Shown piece after piece: positions 27,862 to 37,414 of a DNA stretch of 64,000 nucleotides. The notes under the pieces are model-generated. The model made no database searches and was not told the DNA's origin. It was given only the letters and a program-made list of their open reading frames with translations. Positions within the stretch are counted from its first letter, which is position 1; every line of letters starts with the position of its first letter. Origin of the DNA: Pseudomonas urmiensis (GTDB lineage Bacteria; Pseudomonadota; Gammaproteobacteria; Pseudomonadales; Pseudomonadaceae); assembly GCF_014268815.2 (NCBI RefSeq), contig NZ_JABWRE020000001.1, forward strand, positions 3,973,001 to 4,037,000, given 5' to 3'. The position numbers and the translations under genes are program-made.

Positions 27862-28940
27862 CGGGCAGTCACCTCTTTGCCTGCGAGGGTGTCGCCTTGG
27901 GTGTCGATGGTGGCTACCACCGACATCCCCACGCGCAGGCGCTGCAACAGTGGCTGGCCGTCATCGAAGACGATCTTCACCGGGATGCGCTGGACCACCT
28001 TGGTGAAGTTGCCGGTGGCGTTATCCGGTTTGACCGCAGCGAAGGTCACGCCCGTGGCTGGGGCGATGCTCTGGACATGGCCCTTGAGGGTTTCGCCAGC
28101 GAAGGTGTCGACGCTGATGCTCACCGGCTGCCCGAGTTGCACGTGGGTCAGTTGGGTTTCCTGGAAGTTGCCCACGACGTAGGCCTGCTCCAGCGGCACC
28201 ACCGACAGCAAGCGTGCGCCCGGATTGACGTAGGCACCGACGCGCAAGGCGCGCTCGCCGACCATGCCGTCGACGGGGGCAGTGATGCGGGTATAGGACA
28301 GATCCAGCTCGGCCTTCTCCACCCCGGCTTCGGCCCGCTTGAGCTGGCCATCGGCACTGGCGACCTGGGCACTGAGAATGTCCACCTGCTTGCGGGTGGC
28401 GACCAATGCCGCCTGGGTGTTGGCCAGGCGCGCACGGGCCTGATCGACCCGGCTGCGCGCTTGCTGGGCATTCTGCACGGTACCGGCGCCCTGCTCGGCC
28501 AGACGGCTGTAGCGATTGACCTCATGCTCGGCGAAGGCCATCTCAGCCTGGGCCGCTTTCACCGCCGCCTCAGCCTGGGCGATCAGAGAGCCTTGGCGGT
28601 CGAGCGTGGCGCGGGCATCGGCGCTTTGCGCCTTGGCTACCAGCAACTGCGCTTGCGCAGCATCGAGGGCGGCCTGATAGTCGCGCGCATCGATCGTCGC
28701 CAGCAACTGGCCGGCCTTGACCTGCTGGTTGTCCTCGACCAAGACCTCTTTGATGAAACCTGCCACTTTTGGCGCGACCACGGTGTAGTCGGCGATCACG
28801 TAGGCATCGTTGGTCCGTTGCTGATGGTCGCTGCCGAGCAGCCACGGGCCAATCAGGCCGGCCAGGACGGCCACGGCCAGCACCGAGCCGATGACGAGAG
28901 TCTTGCGATTGTTGGTCATGTTCTGTGTTCTCGAATTCAT
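27858..28940 (-). CDS. Membrane fusion protein, EmrA/HlyD family
   Basis: 360 aa periplasmic adaptor. One N-terminal membrane anchor (LVIGSVLAVAVLAGLIG), a biotinyl-lipoyl-like segment (VAPKVAGFIKEVLVEDNQQVKAG), a long alpha-helical hairpin rich in Ala/Gln, and a beta-barrel region (TRITAPVDGMVGERALRVGA). It bridges the MFS pump and the outer-membrane channel. ATG 28919 (MTNNRK) is an alternative start; neither start has a strong ribosome-binding site. Confidence 0.92.
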   Translation of the reverse strand: MNSRTQNMTNNRKTLVIGSVLAVAVLAGLIGPWLLGSDHQQRTNDAYVIADYTVVAPKVAGFIKEVLVEDNQQVKAGQLLATIDARDYQAALDAAQAQLLVAKAQSADARATLDRQGSLIAQAEAAVKAAQAEMAFAEHEVNRYSRLAEQGAGTVQNAQQARSRVDQARARLANTQAALVATRKQVDILSAQVASADGQLKRAEAGVEKAELDLSYTRITAPVDGMVGERALRVGAYVNPGARLLSVVPLEQAYVVGNFQETQLTHVQLGQPVSISVDTFAGETLKGHVQSIAPATGVTFAAVKPDNATGNFTKVVQRIPVKIVFDDGQPLLQRLRVGMSVVATIDTQGDTLAGKEVTAR

Positions 28941-28948
28941 CCAGGGGT

Positions 28949-30490
28949 TCAGGCCACCGCACGCGGTGGATAGACCCGAGTGGGCACGAAAGGAATAAGG
29001 CAGATAAGGGCCACGGCGATGCCCGCCATGACCAGGTACAGATCGGCCGAGGTCAGCACCAGGGCCTGTTGATGGATGCGTTGCGCAAGGCCTGCGGCGC
29101 GATCATCGATCAGCGGCGCATTACCCAGGCTGTCCACCAGGTGGTTGGAATGAAAATGCCGGCGCAGGGTCCCAAGGGCATCGAGCAGGCCGGTGGCGAT
29201 CACCGCAGACAAGCCCTTGACGGTGTTGAACCAGGACGAGGCGAACGGCCCCTCCTGCGGCGTCATGCCGTTGGTGGAAAGCATCAGCAGCGGCAGCACG
29301 GCCATCGGCTGGCCAAACACCTGCAGCAAGTAGAAACCGTAGAAGTTGTCGCGAATCCACTGCGAGGTCAGCAGGCTGCTGCCCACGCACGACAGCGCCA
29401 GCATCGCCAGGCCAACCGCCAGCACCCAACGGCAATCCACTGCGCGGATGTTACACAGCGCAGCAGTCAGCGGCAGGGCCAGCAGTTGCGGCATGGCCAC
29501 CAGCATCATCAATGGGCTGGTCTGCGCCGGCCGATAGCCCTGGATCTGCGCCAGGTACGCCGATGGAATTGTGCCCACACCGGAAAGCACGATCAGCACC
29601 CCGGCCAAGGTCACCAGGGCGAAACTGAGGTTACGCCGCGAGAGCATGCGCAGTTGAAAGAACGGCAGCGGCTCGGACCATTCGTTGTACATGAACAGCA
29701 CCAACAGCAGCAGGCCGCCACCGAGCAGCCAGCAGATCAGCGGCGAGTCGAACCAGCCCCAGCGGTCACCCAGCGACAGGCCGAGGACGATGCAACTGAG
29801 CGCCGGTAAACCGAGCAGCACCCCGCGCCAGTCGAACTGTTTGAAGCGCTCCAGGCGCAGCGGGTCTTGCGGCAGGCCCCAGCCGACGCAGGCCATCGCC
29901 AGCAGGGAAGGCAGGATGATCTGCCAGAACGCCCACTGCCAGCCGACATATTCGGTCCACAACCCCGCCAGCGGCGTGCCAAGGTTAGGGCCGAAGGTGG
30001 CAGTCAGGGCGTAGCAGGCCAGGCCATAGACCTTGATCCCCGGCGGCAGGAAGCGCAGGGCGACGCTCATCAGCATTGGCGGCAAGGCGCCTGAGGCCAG
30101 GCCTTGCACGACGCGCAGCAGCATCAGGCTGTGCAGGTTGGGTGCATAGGGTTGCAGCAAGCCGAGCACAGCGAACAAGCCGATGGCAGTCAGGGTGAAG
30201 CGGCGTAGCGAGAAGGTCGTGGCCAGCCAGGGTGAAAACGCCATGGCCGACACCGAAGCCGCGGCGTACACCGCCAGCAGCCAGGCGCCCTCGTCGGCGC
30301 CGATGCCCATGGCGCCGCGGATATCGGCCAGGGAAATCTTCGTCACCGCTTCGTTGAGACCCGCGCAGAGCACTGCCAGCAGTACGCCAAACAAGCCGAC
30401 CACCACCCGCAGGCCGAACGCCGTTTGCGCAGGCGCAGCGGGCGCCGAGGCGGTAGCGAGCGCGGCGGTAGGCGCGGTCAAAGAACTCAT
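28949..30490 (-). CDS. MFS drug exporter, DHA2 family (EmrB-like, 14 TM)
   Basis: 513 aa inner-membrane proton-coupled exporter with about 14 hydrophobic segments. Motif-A-type residues follow the second helix (FSPWLATTFSLRRFTL), and motif C-like GPNLGTPLAG lies in helix 5. With the adaptor and channel downstream it forms a tripartite pump that would expel amphipathic compounds directly out of the cell. ATG 30490 has GGAGAT 9 nt upstream. The gene order MFS, adaptor, channel on one strand with tiny gaps supports one transcript. Confidence 0.93.
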   Translation of the reverse strand: MSSLTAPTAALATASAPAAPAQTAFGLRVVVGLFGVLLAVLCAGLNEAVTKISLADIRGAMGIGADEGAWLLAVYAAASVSAMAFSPWLATTFSLRRFTLTAIGLFAVLGLLQPYAPNLHSLMLLRVVQGLASGALPPMLMSVALRFLPPGIKVYGLACYALTATFGPNLGTPLAGLWTEYVGWQWAFWQIILPSLLAMACVGWGLPQDPLRLERFKQFDWRGVLLGLPALSCIVLGLSLGDRWGWFDSPLICWLLGGGLLLLVLFMYNEWSEPLPFFQLRMLSRRNLSFALVTLAGVLIVLSGVGTIPSAYLAQIQGYRPAQTSPLMMLVAMPQLLALPLTAALCNIRAVDCRWVLAVGLAMLALSCVGSSLLTSQWIRDNFYGFYLLQVFGQPMAVLPLLMLSTNGMTPQEGPFASSWFNTVKGLSAVIATGLLDALGTLRRHFHSNHLVDSLGNAPLIDDRAAGLAQRIHQQALVLTSADLYLVMAGIAVALICLIPFVPTRVYPPRAVA

Positions 30491-30613
30491 GGACGGACAT
30501 CTCCAGCAACATAATCGGGGCTGGAGCAAGTCTAAGAAGGTCGAATGCTTACGAAAACTGACTTATTGGCAGTTTTAAGTTGCGTCAGGCGCAATCCGCT
30601 TTAACCGCGTCGC

Positions 30614-30710
30614 CTTCTTCGCGGTCAAGCCCGCTCCCACAGGGATGGGTGTGTACTCACTGTTTGTGTCCGGCGCGCTCAGTGTGGGAGCGGGCTTGCC
30701 CGCGAAGAAG
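30614..30710. repeat. REP inverted pair
   Basis: CTTCTTCGCGG… CCCGCTCCCACAGG faces GTGTGGGAGCGGGCTTGCCCGCGAAGAAG, between the LysR gene end and the efflux operon. Confidence 0.92.
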
Positions 30711-30722
30711 ACACCGCCGATG

Positions 30723-31631
30723 TCACGGATCGACACTGCAACAAGCTTTCAAGGTCTGGCGCAACCAGCGGTGCGCCGGATCACTGTGAAAACGTGGGTG
30801 CCACGCCTGCATCACATTGACCCGTTCCAACGGCACCGGGATCTCGAACGAACGCAACGGCAGCCCGAGCTTGGTAACGCTGTTGAGGATATTGGCCGGC
30901 ATCGGCAGGATCAGGTCCGAATCGGGCAGCGAGAACAGCGCCGAGTGAAAACTTGGGGTAATCAGCGCCACCCGCCGCTGCACCTTGAAGTTGGCCAGCT
31001 CGACATCGATCGGGCCATTGGCCCGGCCGCGCCGCGACACGCTGATCTGTGGATAAGCGGCAAAGCGCGCCGGGGTGATCTCGGCATCGAAGATCGGATG
31101 ATCGCGGCGCGCCAAGCCAACATAAAAGGTATGGAACAAGCTCTGCACCTTGATCTCTGGCGCCAGGTCGATGCTTGAGCTGATCACCAGGTCAGTGCGC
31201 CCGTCGCGCAGCACGCTGTCATCATCACCGCCTGGGCTCTCGGGCACGAAGCGCAGGACCGTGCGCGGTGCCTGTTCGTGCATCATGCGCAACAGCTGGG
31301 CGCCATACAGGGCGATGAACAGGTCGTTGGTGCGGATGTTGAAGGCCCGATCCAGGTTGAGCAGGTCGACGTCTTCGGCGCTGCGAAACACCTGCCCGGC
31401 CTGCTCGACCAGCAGGCTGACCTGCTCGCGCAGGGCCAGGGCGCGTGGCGTGGGGACCAGGCCGCGACCCGCACGCACCAGAATCGGATCGCCCAGTGCA
31501 TCGCGGATGCGCCCCAGCGTTCGGCTCATGGCTGCCGGGCTCAGGTTCATGCGCTGGGCTGCGCCAACCACGCTGCCTTCATCGAGCAGGGCGTCGAGGG
31601 CGACGAGCAGGTTCATGTCCGGGAGTTGCAT
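30723..31631 (-). CDS. LysR-family transcriptional regulator
   Basis: 302 aa. N-terminal winged HTH (VVGAAQRMNLSPAAMSRTLGRIRDALGDPIL, given here as residues ~20-50) and a C-terminal PBP2-type ligand-binding domain (LVISSSIDLAPEIK, DHPIFDAEI). It resembles the NodD-like LysR subgroup, with FIALYGAQLLR after the linker. It lies on the same strand just upstream of the MFS efflux operon and is its likely regulator, although the REP pair between them argues for separate transcripts. Confidence 0.9.
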   Translation of the reverse strand: MQLPDMNLLVALDALLDEGSVVGAAQRMNLSPAAMSRTLGRIRDALGDPILVRAGRGLVPTPRALALREQVSLLVEQAGQVFRSAEDVDLLNLDRAFNIRTNDLFIALYGAQLLRMMHEQAPRTVLRFVPESPGGDDDSVLRDGRTDLVISSSIDLAPEIKVQSLFHTFYVGLARRDHPIFDAEITPARFAAYPQISVSRRGRANGPIDVELANFKVQRRVALITPSFHSALFSLPDSDLILPMPANILNSVTKLGLPLRSFEIPVPLERVNVMQAWHPRFHSDPAHRWLRQTLKACCSVDP

Positions 31632-31762
31632 GGCCGTGGTCCGTGGCGGCTGGGGGAAGCGCGATGTTAACAGGTCGCCGATTGCGCCAGACGCAACGGC
31701 GCCGTGCGTGGGGGGCTATTTATCCTGATCGGTGGATCGGCTCAGAATGCTGTAGAGACTTT

Positions 31763-31854
31763 GCCGGCCTCATCGCGGGGCAAGCCCGCTCCCACGCAGT
31801 TATCGGTGTGAGAGAAATTGCGTGGGAGCGGGCTTGCCCCGCGATGAGGCCGGC
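31763..31854. repeat. REP inverted pair
   Basis: Outer arms GCCGGCCTCATCGCGGGG and CCCCGCGATGAGGCCGGC are perfectly complementary, giving a long stem before the UspA gene. Confidence 0.95.
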
Positions 31855-31894
31855 AGTTGTTGCATCAATACCTGCCCCAGACCGAGGAGCCTGC

Positions 31895-32341
31895 ATGCCC
31901 CGCCCCGTCCTGATCGCCATCGACGCCTCCCCCGCTGCCAGCGCCCTGCTGAACCTGGCGCTGCGCTACTGCCGCCCGGACGAGCAGCAACTGCACGTGC
32001 TGATGGCCATCGACTCAAGCTTTGCTGTGCACGACAAACCCCTTCCCTTCAGCGCAGGCGAGCTGGAGGAATACCCCGCCGCCTGCGAAGAACAGCAACT
32101 GGCCGAGCAGGCCGTGTCCGAGGCGCTGACAACCCTGCGCAACGCAGGCTTCAATGCGCAGGGCTGCATGATCGCCGCTGAGCCGGTCGAGGCCATTGTC
32201 GACAAGGCCAAGGCGCTGGACTGCGAACTGATCATCATCGGCCACCGCCACCTGTCGCGGCTGGGCCGGCTGCTGGATCCGTCGATTAGCGCCAAGGTGA
32301 TTGATCGGGTGCAGGTTCCGGTGTTGGTGGGGGCTGCGTAA
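31895..32341 (+). CDS. Universal stress protein (UspA family)
   Basis: 148 aa cytoplasmic Usp-fold protein: starts MPRPVLIAIDASPAASALL and ends with the family pattern IIIGHRHLSRLGRLLDPSIS…VQVPVLVG. The G-2x-G-9x-G(S/T) ATP motif is partly degenerate (GHRHLSRLGRLLDPSIS), so ATP binding is uncertain. ATG 31895 has GAGGAG upstream; the frame is open further upstream through the REP pair but that part is not protein-like. It stands alone between two REP pairs. Confidence 0.92.
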   Translation: MPRPVLIAIDASPAASALLNLALRYCRPDEQQLHVLMAIDSSFAVHDKPLPFSAGELEEYPAACEEQQLAEQAVSEALTTLRNAGFNAQGCMIAAEPVEAIVDKAKALDCELIIIGHRHLSRLGRLLDPSISAKVIDRVQVPVLVGAA

Positions 32342-32360
32342 CCTGGGTGGATTGACTGAC

Positions 32361-32445
32361 GCCATCGCGGGGCAAGCCCGCTCCCACGCCGTTCGCTTCT
32401 ACGAGGGCCAGGCTACGTGGGAGCGGGCTTGCCCCGCGATGGCGG
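32361..32445. repeat. REP inverted pair
   Basis: GCCATCGCGGGGCAAGCCCG… faces …CGGGCTTGCCCCGCGATGGC. It separates the UspA gene from the end of the FUSC efflux operon, so both end into it. Confidence 0.95.
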
Positions 32446-32470
32446 CAAAAGGCGCACTGCCAGTGCTGGA

Positions 32471-33331
32471 TCAACCCTCGCCAGGCTTGACCACCACGGT
32501 ACAGGTAGTCCCCGCCGCCAACAAAAACCCGTCCGGCACTTCATCGATGTGAATCCGCACCGGCACTCGCTGGGCCAAGCGCACCCAGTTGAAGGTCGGG
32601 TTCACATCGGCAATCAATTCGCGGCTCTGCGGGTTGTCGCGATCATAGATCCCGCGAGCGATGCTCTCCACATGGCCCTTGATCCGCTCGCCACTCATCA
32701 TCTGCAGCTCAGCCTGATCGCCCACCTTCACATGTGGCAGCTTGGTCTCTTCAAAGAACCCATACACCCAGAACGAGTTCTCATCGACCACTGCCATCAC
32801 CGGCTCGCCGGTACGCGCATAGTCGCCACGATGGATATTCAGGTTGGTCACGTAACCGTCGACGGTGGCCACGATGCGCGTACGCTTGAGGTTGAGCTCG
32901 GCTGCCGCCAATTGCGCCTGGGCCTGCTGGTAATCGGCCAGGGCGGAGCTTGCGATGTTGCTGGCGTCGTCGCGGTTTTCCTTGGAGATCACCAGGTTGT
33001 CCATGTCGGCGCGGCGCTTGGCGTTGACCTTGCGCATCTCCCAGGTGGCCTTGCGCGAAGCGACCAGGGCCTTGGCCTGATCGACCGCGACCTGATAGTG
33101 CTCGGCGTCGATCTGGATCAGCACATCGCCCTTCTTTACCCGCTGGTTATCGCGCACCGGCACGTCGGTGACATAGCCCGGGACGTCGGCGGCGACGTTG
33201 ATGATGTCGGCGCGCACGCGGCCGTCGCGGGTCCACGGGGTGGTCATGTAGTGCAGCCACAACTGGCGGCCGATGGCCACGGCGGCGACCAGCACCAGCA
33301 GGGTGGCAATCAGGCTGAAGAACTTTTTCAT
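32471..33331 (-). CDS. Membrane fusion protein of an AaeAB-type aromatic-acid exporter
   Basis: 286 aa HlyD/AaeA-like adaptor: one N-terminal membrane anchor (FFSLIATLLVLVAAVAIG), the lipoyl-like half-motifs around VAADVPGYVTDVPVRDNQRV and RIVATVDGYVTNLNIHRGDY, and a helical hairpin between them. It partners the FUSC permease upstream. ATG 33331 is chosen because MKKFFSLIATL is a clean signal anchor; the frame is open to 33436 but unlike the family. AAGGAT-type site upstream. Confidence 0.92.
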   Translation of the reverse strand: MKKFFSLIATLLVLVAAVAIGRQLWLHYMTTPWTRDGRVRADIINVAADVPGYVTDVPVRDNQRVKKGDVLIQIDAEHYQVAVDQAKALVASRKATWEMRKVNAKRRADMDNLVISKENRDDASNIASSALADYQQAQAQLAAAELNLKRTRIVATVDGYVTNLNIHRGDYARTGEPVMAVVDENSFWVYGFFEETKLPHVKVGDQAELQMMSGERIKGHVESIARGIYDRDNPQSRELIADVNPTFNWVRLAQRVPVRIHIDEVPDGFLLAAGTTCTVVVKPGEG

Positions 33332-33341
33332 CGAAGGATTC

Positions 33342-33542
33342 TCACCAGTAGACAGACAGCGCCATGGCGCCGAAAAGGCAGATGAACAGGCACAGGCGCA
33401 GCAACGCCGGGTGCCAGAAGAAGCGGTAGCCGTCAACGCTTGCGATGAAGCGGTCCAGGCCCCAGGCCAAGCCTGCGGCGAACAGGAACATCAAGGTCAT
33501 GGTGGGCATGTACACGCCATGGAAGGCGATCTCACGGGGCAT
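33342..33542 (-). CDS. DUF1656 (AaeX-like) small membrane protein
   Basis: 66 aa with two hydrophobic segments (MTLMFLFAAGLAWGLD and LLRLCLFICLFGAMALS) and the DUF1656 start PREIAFHGVYMP. Small proteins of this family are encoded between the FUSC permease and the adaptor in AaeXAB-type operons; their role is unknown. Its start overlaps the end of the permease gene by 11 bp, and the adaptor start follows 10 bp after its stop. Confidence 0.88.
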   Translation of the reverse strand: MPREIAFHGVYMPTMTLMFLFAAGLAWGLDRFIASVDGYRFFWHPALLRLCLFICLFGAMALSVYW

Positions 33543-35709
33543 GGTGCAATCCTTTCGCCGGGGCCAGCGGCGACTGTGGGTCGAGCAGGGAAGTACGGAT
33601 GAAGTGCAGGTAGCTTTGCGAGCGGCGCAGCACCGAGGTGTCGAAGTGGCGGGCGAACGGCTCGTCGGTGGCTTGCACGCGACTGATCGCATGGTCCACC
33701 GCGACCAGCGCGCGCTCGTGGTTGCTGGCGTTGGGTTGCAGGAACAAGCGCGCCAGCGCCCGGCCCATCACCCGGATCGCCTGGCGCCAGGGCTGCGACT
33801 CGGCATAGGCCGGGTGCACTGGGGCGCGGTCCTGCTCCTTGCGCAGCTCGATGATGGCGTGGCCGACTTCCAGCACCACGAACATCCAGCGCATCAGTTC
33901 GCTCTGCACCTGCGGCTTGCCAGCGGCCAGGCCATAGGCTTGGTGCAGCAAGTCGCGAGTGCGGCTTTCGAATGCCGAGCTCAGCCCGCGCAGGCGCCCG
34001 CCGATGGCGAACAGCACCTGCTCACGCAGGTCGCGCTGCAAACGGCTCCACAGCCAGCGGCTGTTGGGCGGCAGGATGATCGCCCCGGCGGCAGCGCAAA
34101 CCAGCATGCCGATGACCATGCCGATGTAGTCGTTGATGAAGGTGTAGGGGTTGTACACGGTGAGGTTGTTCGGCACCGAGCCGATGGCGAAGAACACCAG
34201 CAAGCCAATCCCGTAGCCGGCGTAGGCCGGGCGCGAGGAGAGGAACGCGCCGAGCACGAATACCGGCGCCAGGACCATGCACAACAGCGGGAAGCCATCG
34301 ATCCAGGGGAAGACGAAGAAGGTTTCGAAAAAGCCGATAAAGGCGCCGATCAGCGTGCCGCAGGCCATCTGGAACGACATGCGCTTGGGGTTGGGCGAAG
34401 CCGCCGACAGGCCGACGGTGACGGTGGCGATCAGGGTCATCATCGCCCCGCTCGGCCAGTCGCTGATCAGCCAGTAGCTGCCCAGCAACAGCAGCACCGC
34501 CGAAGCGCGTACCCCGGCAGCCAGCGACACCAGCCAGTTGGTCTGCGACACATAGGGCTCGTCCCACTGCTCGCGCTGGTGGTTGTGCGCAGACAGCGAG
34601 GCGTGGGTTTCGGCGTAGCTGAACATCTCGTCGACGAAGCGGTACAGCAGCTCGAAGGCGGTGTGGAAGTCGAGCAGGTCGGCTTCGCTGGGGTTGGTCT
34701 CCAGGTACTCGGCGCGCAGGGTGCGCACCTGGGCTTGCAGGCCCTCCTTGTAGGCGGCCAGCTCCAGGGTCAGGCGTAGTGCATCGGCATCGGTCAGGGC
34801 CCGGCCGACGTAGGGTTCGAGCAACTCGGCGAGGGTTGCAAGCCCCGGCTCGATAGCGCCGACGATCTGCAACGGCCCGCGTGCGCGCAAGCGTTCGAGC
34901 AAGCGGTGCAGGGCATTGAAGCGGGTGGTGATGGCCATGAACTCGCTGTTCATGCGCACCAGGCGACCGCTGCGCCGACGCATGTGCGGGTCTTCGAAGG
35001 CGGTGACGTTACGCAGGCTTTCCAGGCCCACGGCCTCGGCGATGAAGCGCACGTTGCTGGTTTCGAAACGATCACGCTGGCTGTCGCCCCGCAGCGCCTC
35101 GACCACCACCCCTGCGAAGACGCCAAAGCGCTGGTACAGGGCGTTGCGCATGGCAGCGCTGGCCGACTGCGGCAGGATCGCGGCGCTGACCATGGTCGAC
35201 ACCAGAATCCCCAAGGAGATCTCCAGTACCCGCCACACGGCGGCCATGAAGGCTTGGTCAGGGTGTTCCAGCACCGGCAGGCCGATCATCGCCGCGGTGT
35301 AGCCAGCGAGCACGAAGCCGTAGGCGCGGAAGGTCCGGTAGCGCATGGCGCCTGCCGAGCACAGGCCCACCCACAGGGCCAGGCTGGGCAGGAATAGCTC
35401 GGTGTTCTGCGGAAAAAGCGCAATCAGCGCGACCATCATCGCTGAACCTGCCAAGGTGCCGAGCACCCGGTAGAAGCTCTTGGCGAACACATGCCCGCTC
35501 TGTGGCTGCATGACGATGAACACGGTGATCATCGCCGTGCGCGGCTGCGGCAGTTCCAGGCGCATGGCCAGCCACAGGGTGATGAAGGCTGCGGCCAGTA
35601 CCTTGAAGATGTAGACCCAAGTCACCCCGTCGGTACGCGCCCAGGCGAAGAAGCCCCGGCGCCACTCCAGGCTTTGCAGCCAGCGCACGGGCAAGCTCGA
35701 TGTGCTCAT
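33532..35709 (-). CDS. FUSC-family inner-membrane permease (AaeB-like)
   Basis: 725 aa. Two blocks of membrane helices, each of about five or six segments (residues ~30-180 and ~380-530), separated by and followed by cytosolic helical domains, the standard fusaric-acid-resistance / AaeB layout. It would pump aromatic carboxylic acids or similar compounds, using the adaptor and outer-membrane lipoprotein encoded beside it. Its start overlaps the stop of the lipoprotein gene by 4 bp. Confidence 0.93.
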   Translation of the reverse strand: MSTSSLPVRWLQSLEWRRGFFAWARTDGVTWVYIFKVLAAAFITLWLAMRLELPQPRTAMITVFIVMQPQSGHVFAKSFYRVLGTLAGSAMMVALIALFPQNTELFLPSLALWVGLCSAGAMRYRTFRAYGFVLAGYTAAMIGLPVLEHPDQAFMAAVWRVLEISLGILVSTMVSAAILPQSASAAMRNALYQRFGVFAGVVVEALRGDSQRDRFETSNVRFIAEAVGLESLRNVTAFEDPHMRRRSGRLVRMNSEFMAITTRFNALHRLLERLRARGPLQIVGAIEPGLATLAELLEPYVGRALTDADALRLTLELAAYKEGLQAQVRTLRAEYLETNPSEADLLDFHTAFELLYRFVDEMFSYAETHASLSAHNHQREQWDEPYVSQTNWLVSLAAGVRASAVLLLLGSYWLISDWPSGAMMTLIATVTVGLSAASPNPKRMSFQMACGTLIGAFIGFFETFFVFPWIDGFPLLCMVLAPVFVLGAFLSSRPAYAGYGIGLLVFFAIGSVPNNLTVYNPYTFINDYIGMVIGMLVCAAAGAIILPPNSRWLWSRLQRDLREQVLFAIGGRLRGLSSAFESRTRDLLHQAYGLAAGKPQVQSELMRWMFVVLEVGHAIIELRKEQDRAPVHPAYAESQPWRQAIRVMGRALARLFLQPNASNHERALVAVDHAISRVQATDEPFARHFDTSVLRRSQSYLHFIRTSLLDPQSPLAPAKGLHHAP

Positions 35710-37232
35710 TGGCTGTGGTCCGGCTTGTCGAAGATGGCCAGGGTGGCTGGGGTTTTCGGCGCGGCCTGGCGCTGTTCGGCAGGTGCATCCTGGCCCGCTT
35801 GCAGACCACCACCTAACGCTGTGACCAGCTCGGCATGGGCGGTCAGGCGCGCGGCTTGGACCTGCTGCTGCACTTGCTGCTGGCGGAACAACAAGGTCTG
35901 CGCATTGAGCACGTTGAGGTAGTCGGTCAGGCCGCGCTGGAAGGCGACCAGGGCAATGTCGTAGGTCTTCTGCGCGGCGGCCACCGACGCTTGGGCGAAG
36001 TGCGCCTGCTCTTTCATCGACTCGCGGCGGATCAATTGATCGGAGATGTTCTTCAGCGCGCCGATCACGGTCTGGTTGTAGCGCGCCACGGCGACGTCAT
36101 ACCCCGCCGAGGCCACACCCAACTGCGCGCGCAGGCGGCCACCATCGAAGATCGGCAAGCTGATGGCCGGGCCGACGTTGTAGTTGAACTTGCGCCCGGT
36201 GAGAAACTCCAGCGCGCCACCCCCAGTGGCCATGAAGCCCAAGCTGCCGACCAGGTCGACGTTGGGGAAGAAGCCTGCGTGTGCGACGTCGATACCCCGC
36301 GCCTGCGCCGCGACCTGCCAGCGGCTGGCGACCACGTCGGGGCGCTGGCCGACCAATTCGGCGGGCAATGCCGAAGGCAAGGTCAGCGCTGCGCCAAGGG
36401 TCAGGCTCGGACGCTGGAGCTGCGCGCCCTCCCCCGGCCCCTTGCCGGCCAGGGCCGCCAGCTGGTTACGCGCCAGGGCGATTTCTTCATTGAGCGCGTC
36501 GAGCTGGCGATGGGTCTCGGGCAGCGGCGCTTCGGCCTGGCTGACCTCGAAGTGAGTGCCGATGCCGCCCTCCAGGCGACGCTTGGCCAGGCCCAGGATC
36601 TGCTCCTGCTGTTCGAGCTCGGACTTGACGATGTCGCGCTGGGCAAAGTGCAGGGCCAGCTGGATGTAGACCTTGACCAGGTTGTTTTCCAGCTCCAGCT
36701 GAGCCTGGCGCGCTTCGGCCACGCTCATGTGGGCCAGGTCGAGCGCCTGCTCGCTGGCGTTGCGCTCGCGCCCCCACAGGTCCAGGGCATAGCTCAGGCC
36801 AAGGGCGGCATTGTTGTCCCAGGTGTTGGCACCCGACAACGCGCCGGGGCCGTAGAACTGATCCTCTGGCCAGTTATGCCGCTTGAGGCTGGCCTGGCCG
36901 TTACCCTGGAGTTTCTCCGCCGATTCGACCACGCCGGCCATAGCCTTGGCTTCGCGCACTCGCGCTACGGCCATCGCCAGGCTCGGGCTGCCGGCCAGGG
37001 CCAGGGCTACCCAACGGTCGAGCTGGGCATCGCCATAGGCGCGCCACCACTGCTGGTCGGGCCAGCGGGCATCGCGGGCGGCCTCGCTGATGGCGTGGTC
37101 GGTGGCTAGGGTATTGGCTTGCAGCGTCTTGCTTTGCGGGGCGATACCCCAGGTTCCGATACAGCCAGACAAGGACAGGCTAAGGGCACAGGCACTGAGC
37201 GCATTCAGCGCTCTGATGATGCGACGCGGCAC
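35706..37232 (-). CDS. Outer-membrane efflux lipoprotein (NodT family)
   Basis: 508 aa from GTG 37232, which gives a compact lipoprotein signal peptide MPRRIIRALNALSACALSLSLSGC-like (cysteine 24). A longer TTG start at 37274 is possible. Two OEP repeats follow, with WWRAYGDAQLDRWVALAL and VGQRPDVVASRWQVAA typical of efflux channels. First gene of the lipoprotein-FUSC-DUF1656-adaptor operon; its end overlaps the FUSC start as ATGA. The operon is divergent from a LysR regulator. Confidence 0.9.
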   Translation of the reverse strand: MPRRIIRALNALSACALSLSLSGCIGTWGIAPQSKTLQANTLATDHAISEAARDARWPDQQWWRAYGDAQLDRWVALALAGSPSLAMAVARVREAKAMAGVVESAEKLQGNGQASLKRHNWPEDQFYGPGALSGANTWDNNAALGLSYALDLWGRERNASEQALDLAHMSVAEARQAQLELENNLVKVYIQLALHFAQRDIVKSELEQQEQILGLAKRRLEGGIGTHFEVSQAEAPLPETHRQLDALNEEIALARNQLAALAGKGPGEGAQLQRPSLTLGAALTLPSALPAELVGQRPDVVASRWQVAAQARGIDVAHAGFFPNVDLVGSLGFMATGGGALEFLTGRKFNYNVGPAISLPIFDGGRLRAQLGVASAGYDVAVARYNQTVIGALKNISDQLIRRESMKEQAHFAQASVAAAQKTYDIALVAFQRGLTDYLNVLNAQTLLFRQQQVQQQVQAARLTAHAELVTALGGGLQAGQDAPAEQRQAAPKTPATLAIFDKPDHSQ

Positions 37233-37414
37233 AGCTGCGATTTCCCGAGGAAAGAAGTGGATGAGGCCGGGCAATTCTAGGGGGCCGTCGCACTGGCGAT
37301 AAGCGCATAATCCTGCGAATCTTTGTTACCAAAACAGCGATAATCCGGCTTTGGTCGAAGGAACAAATCTGTAACTTCGTGTCACAATTTCGGCCTCTAC
37401 CTAGAGAGTGACCC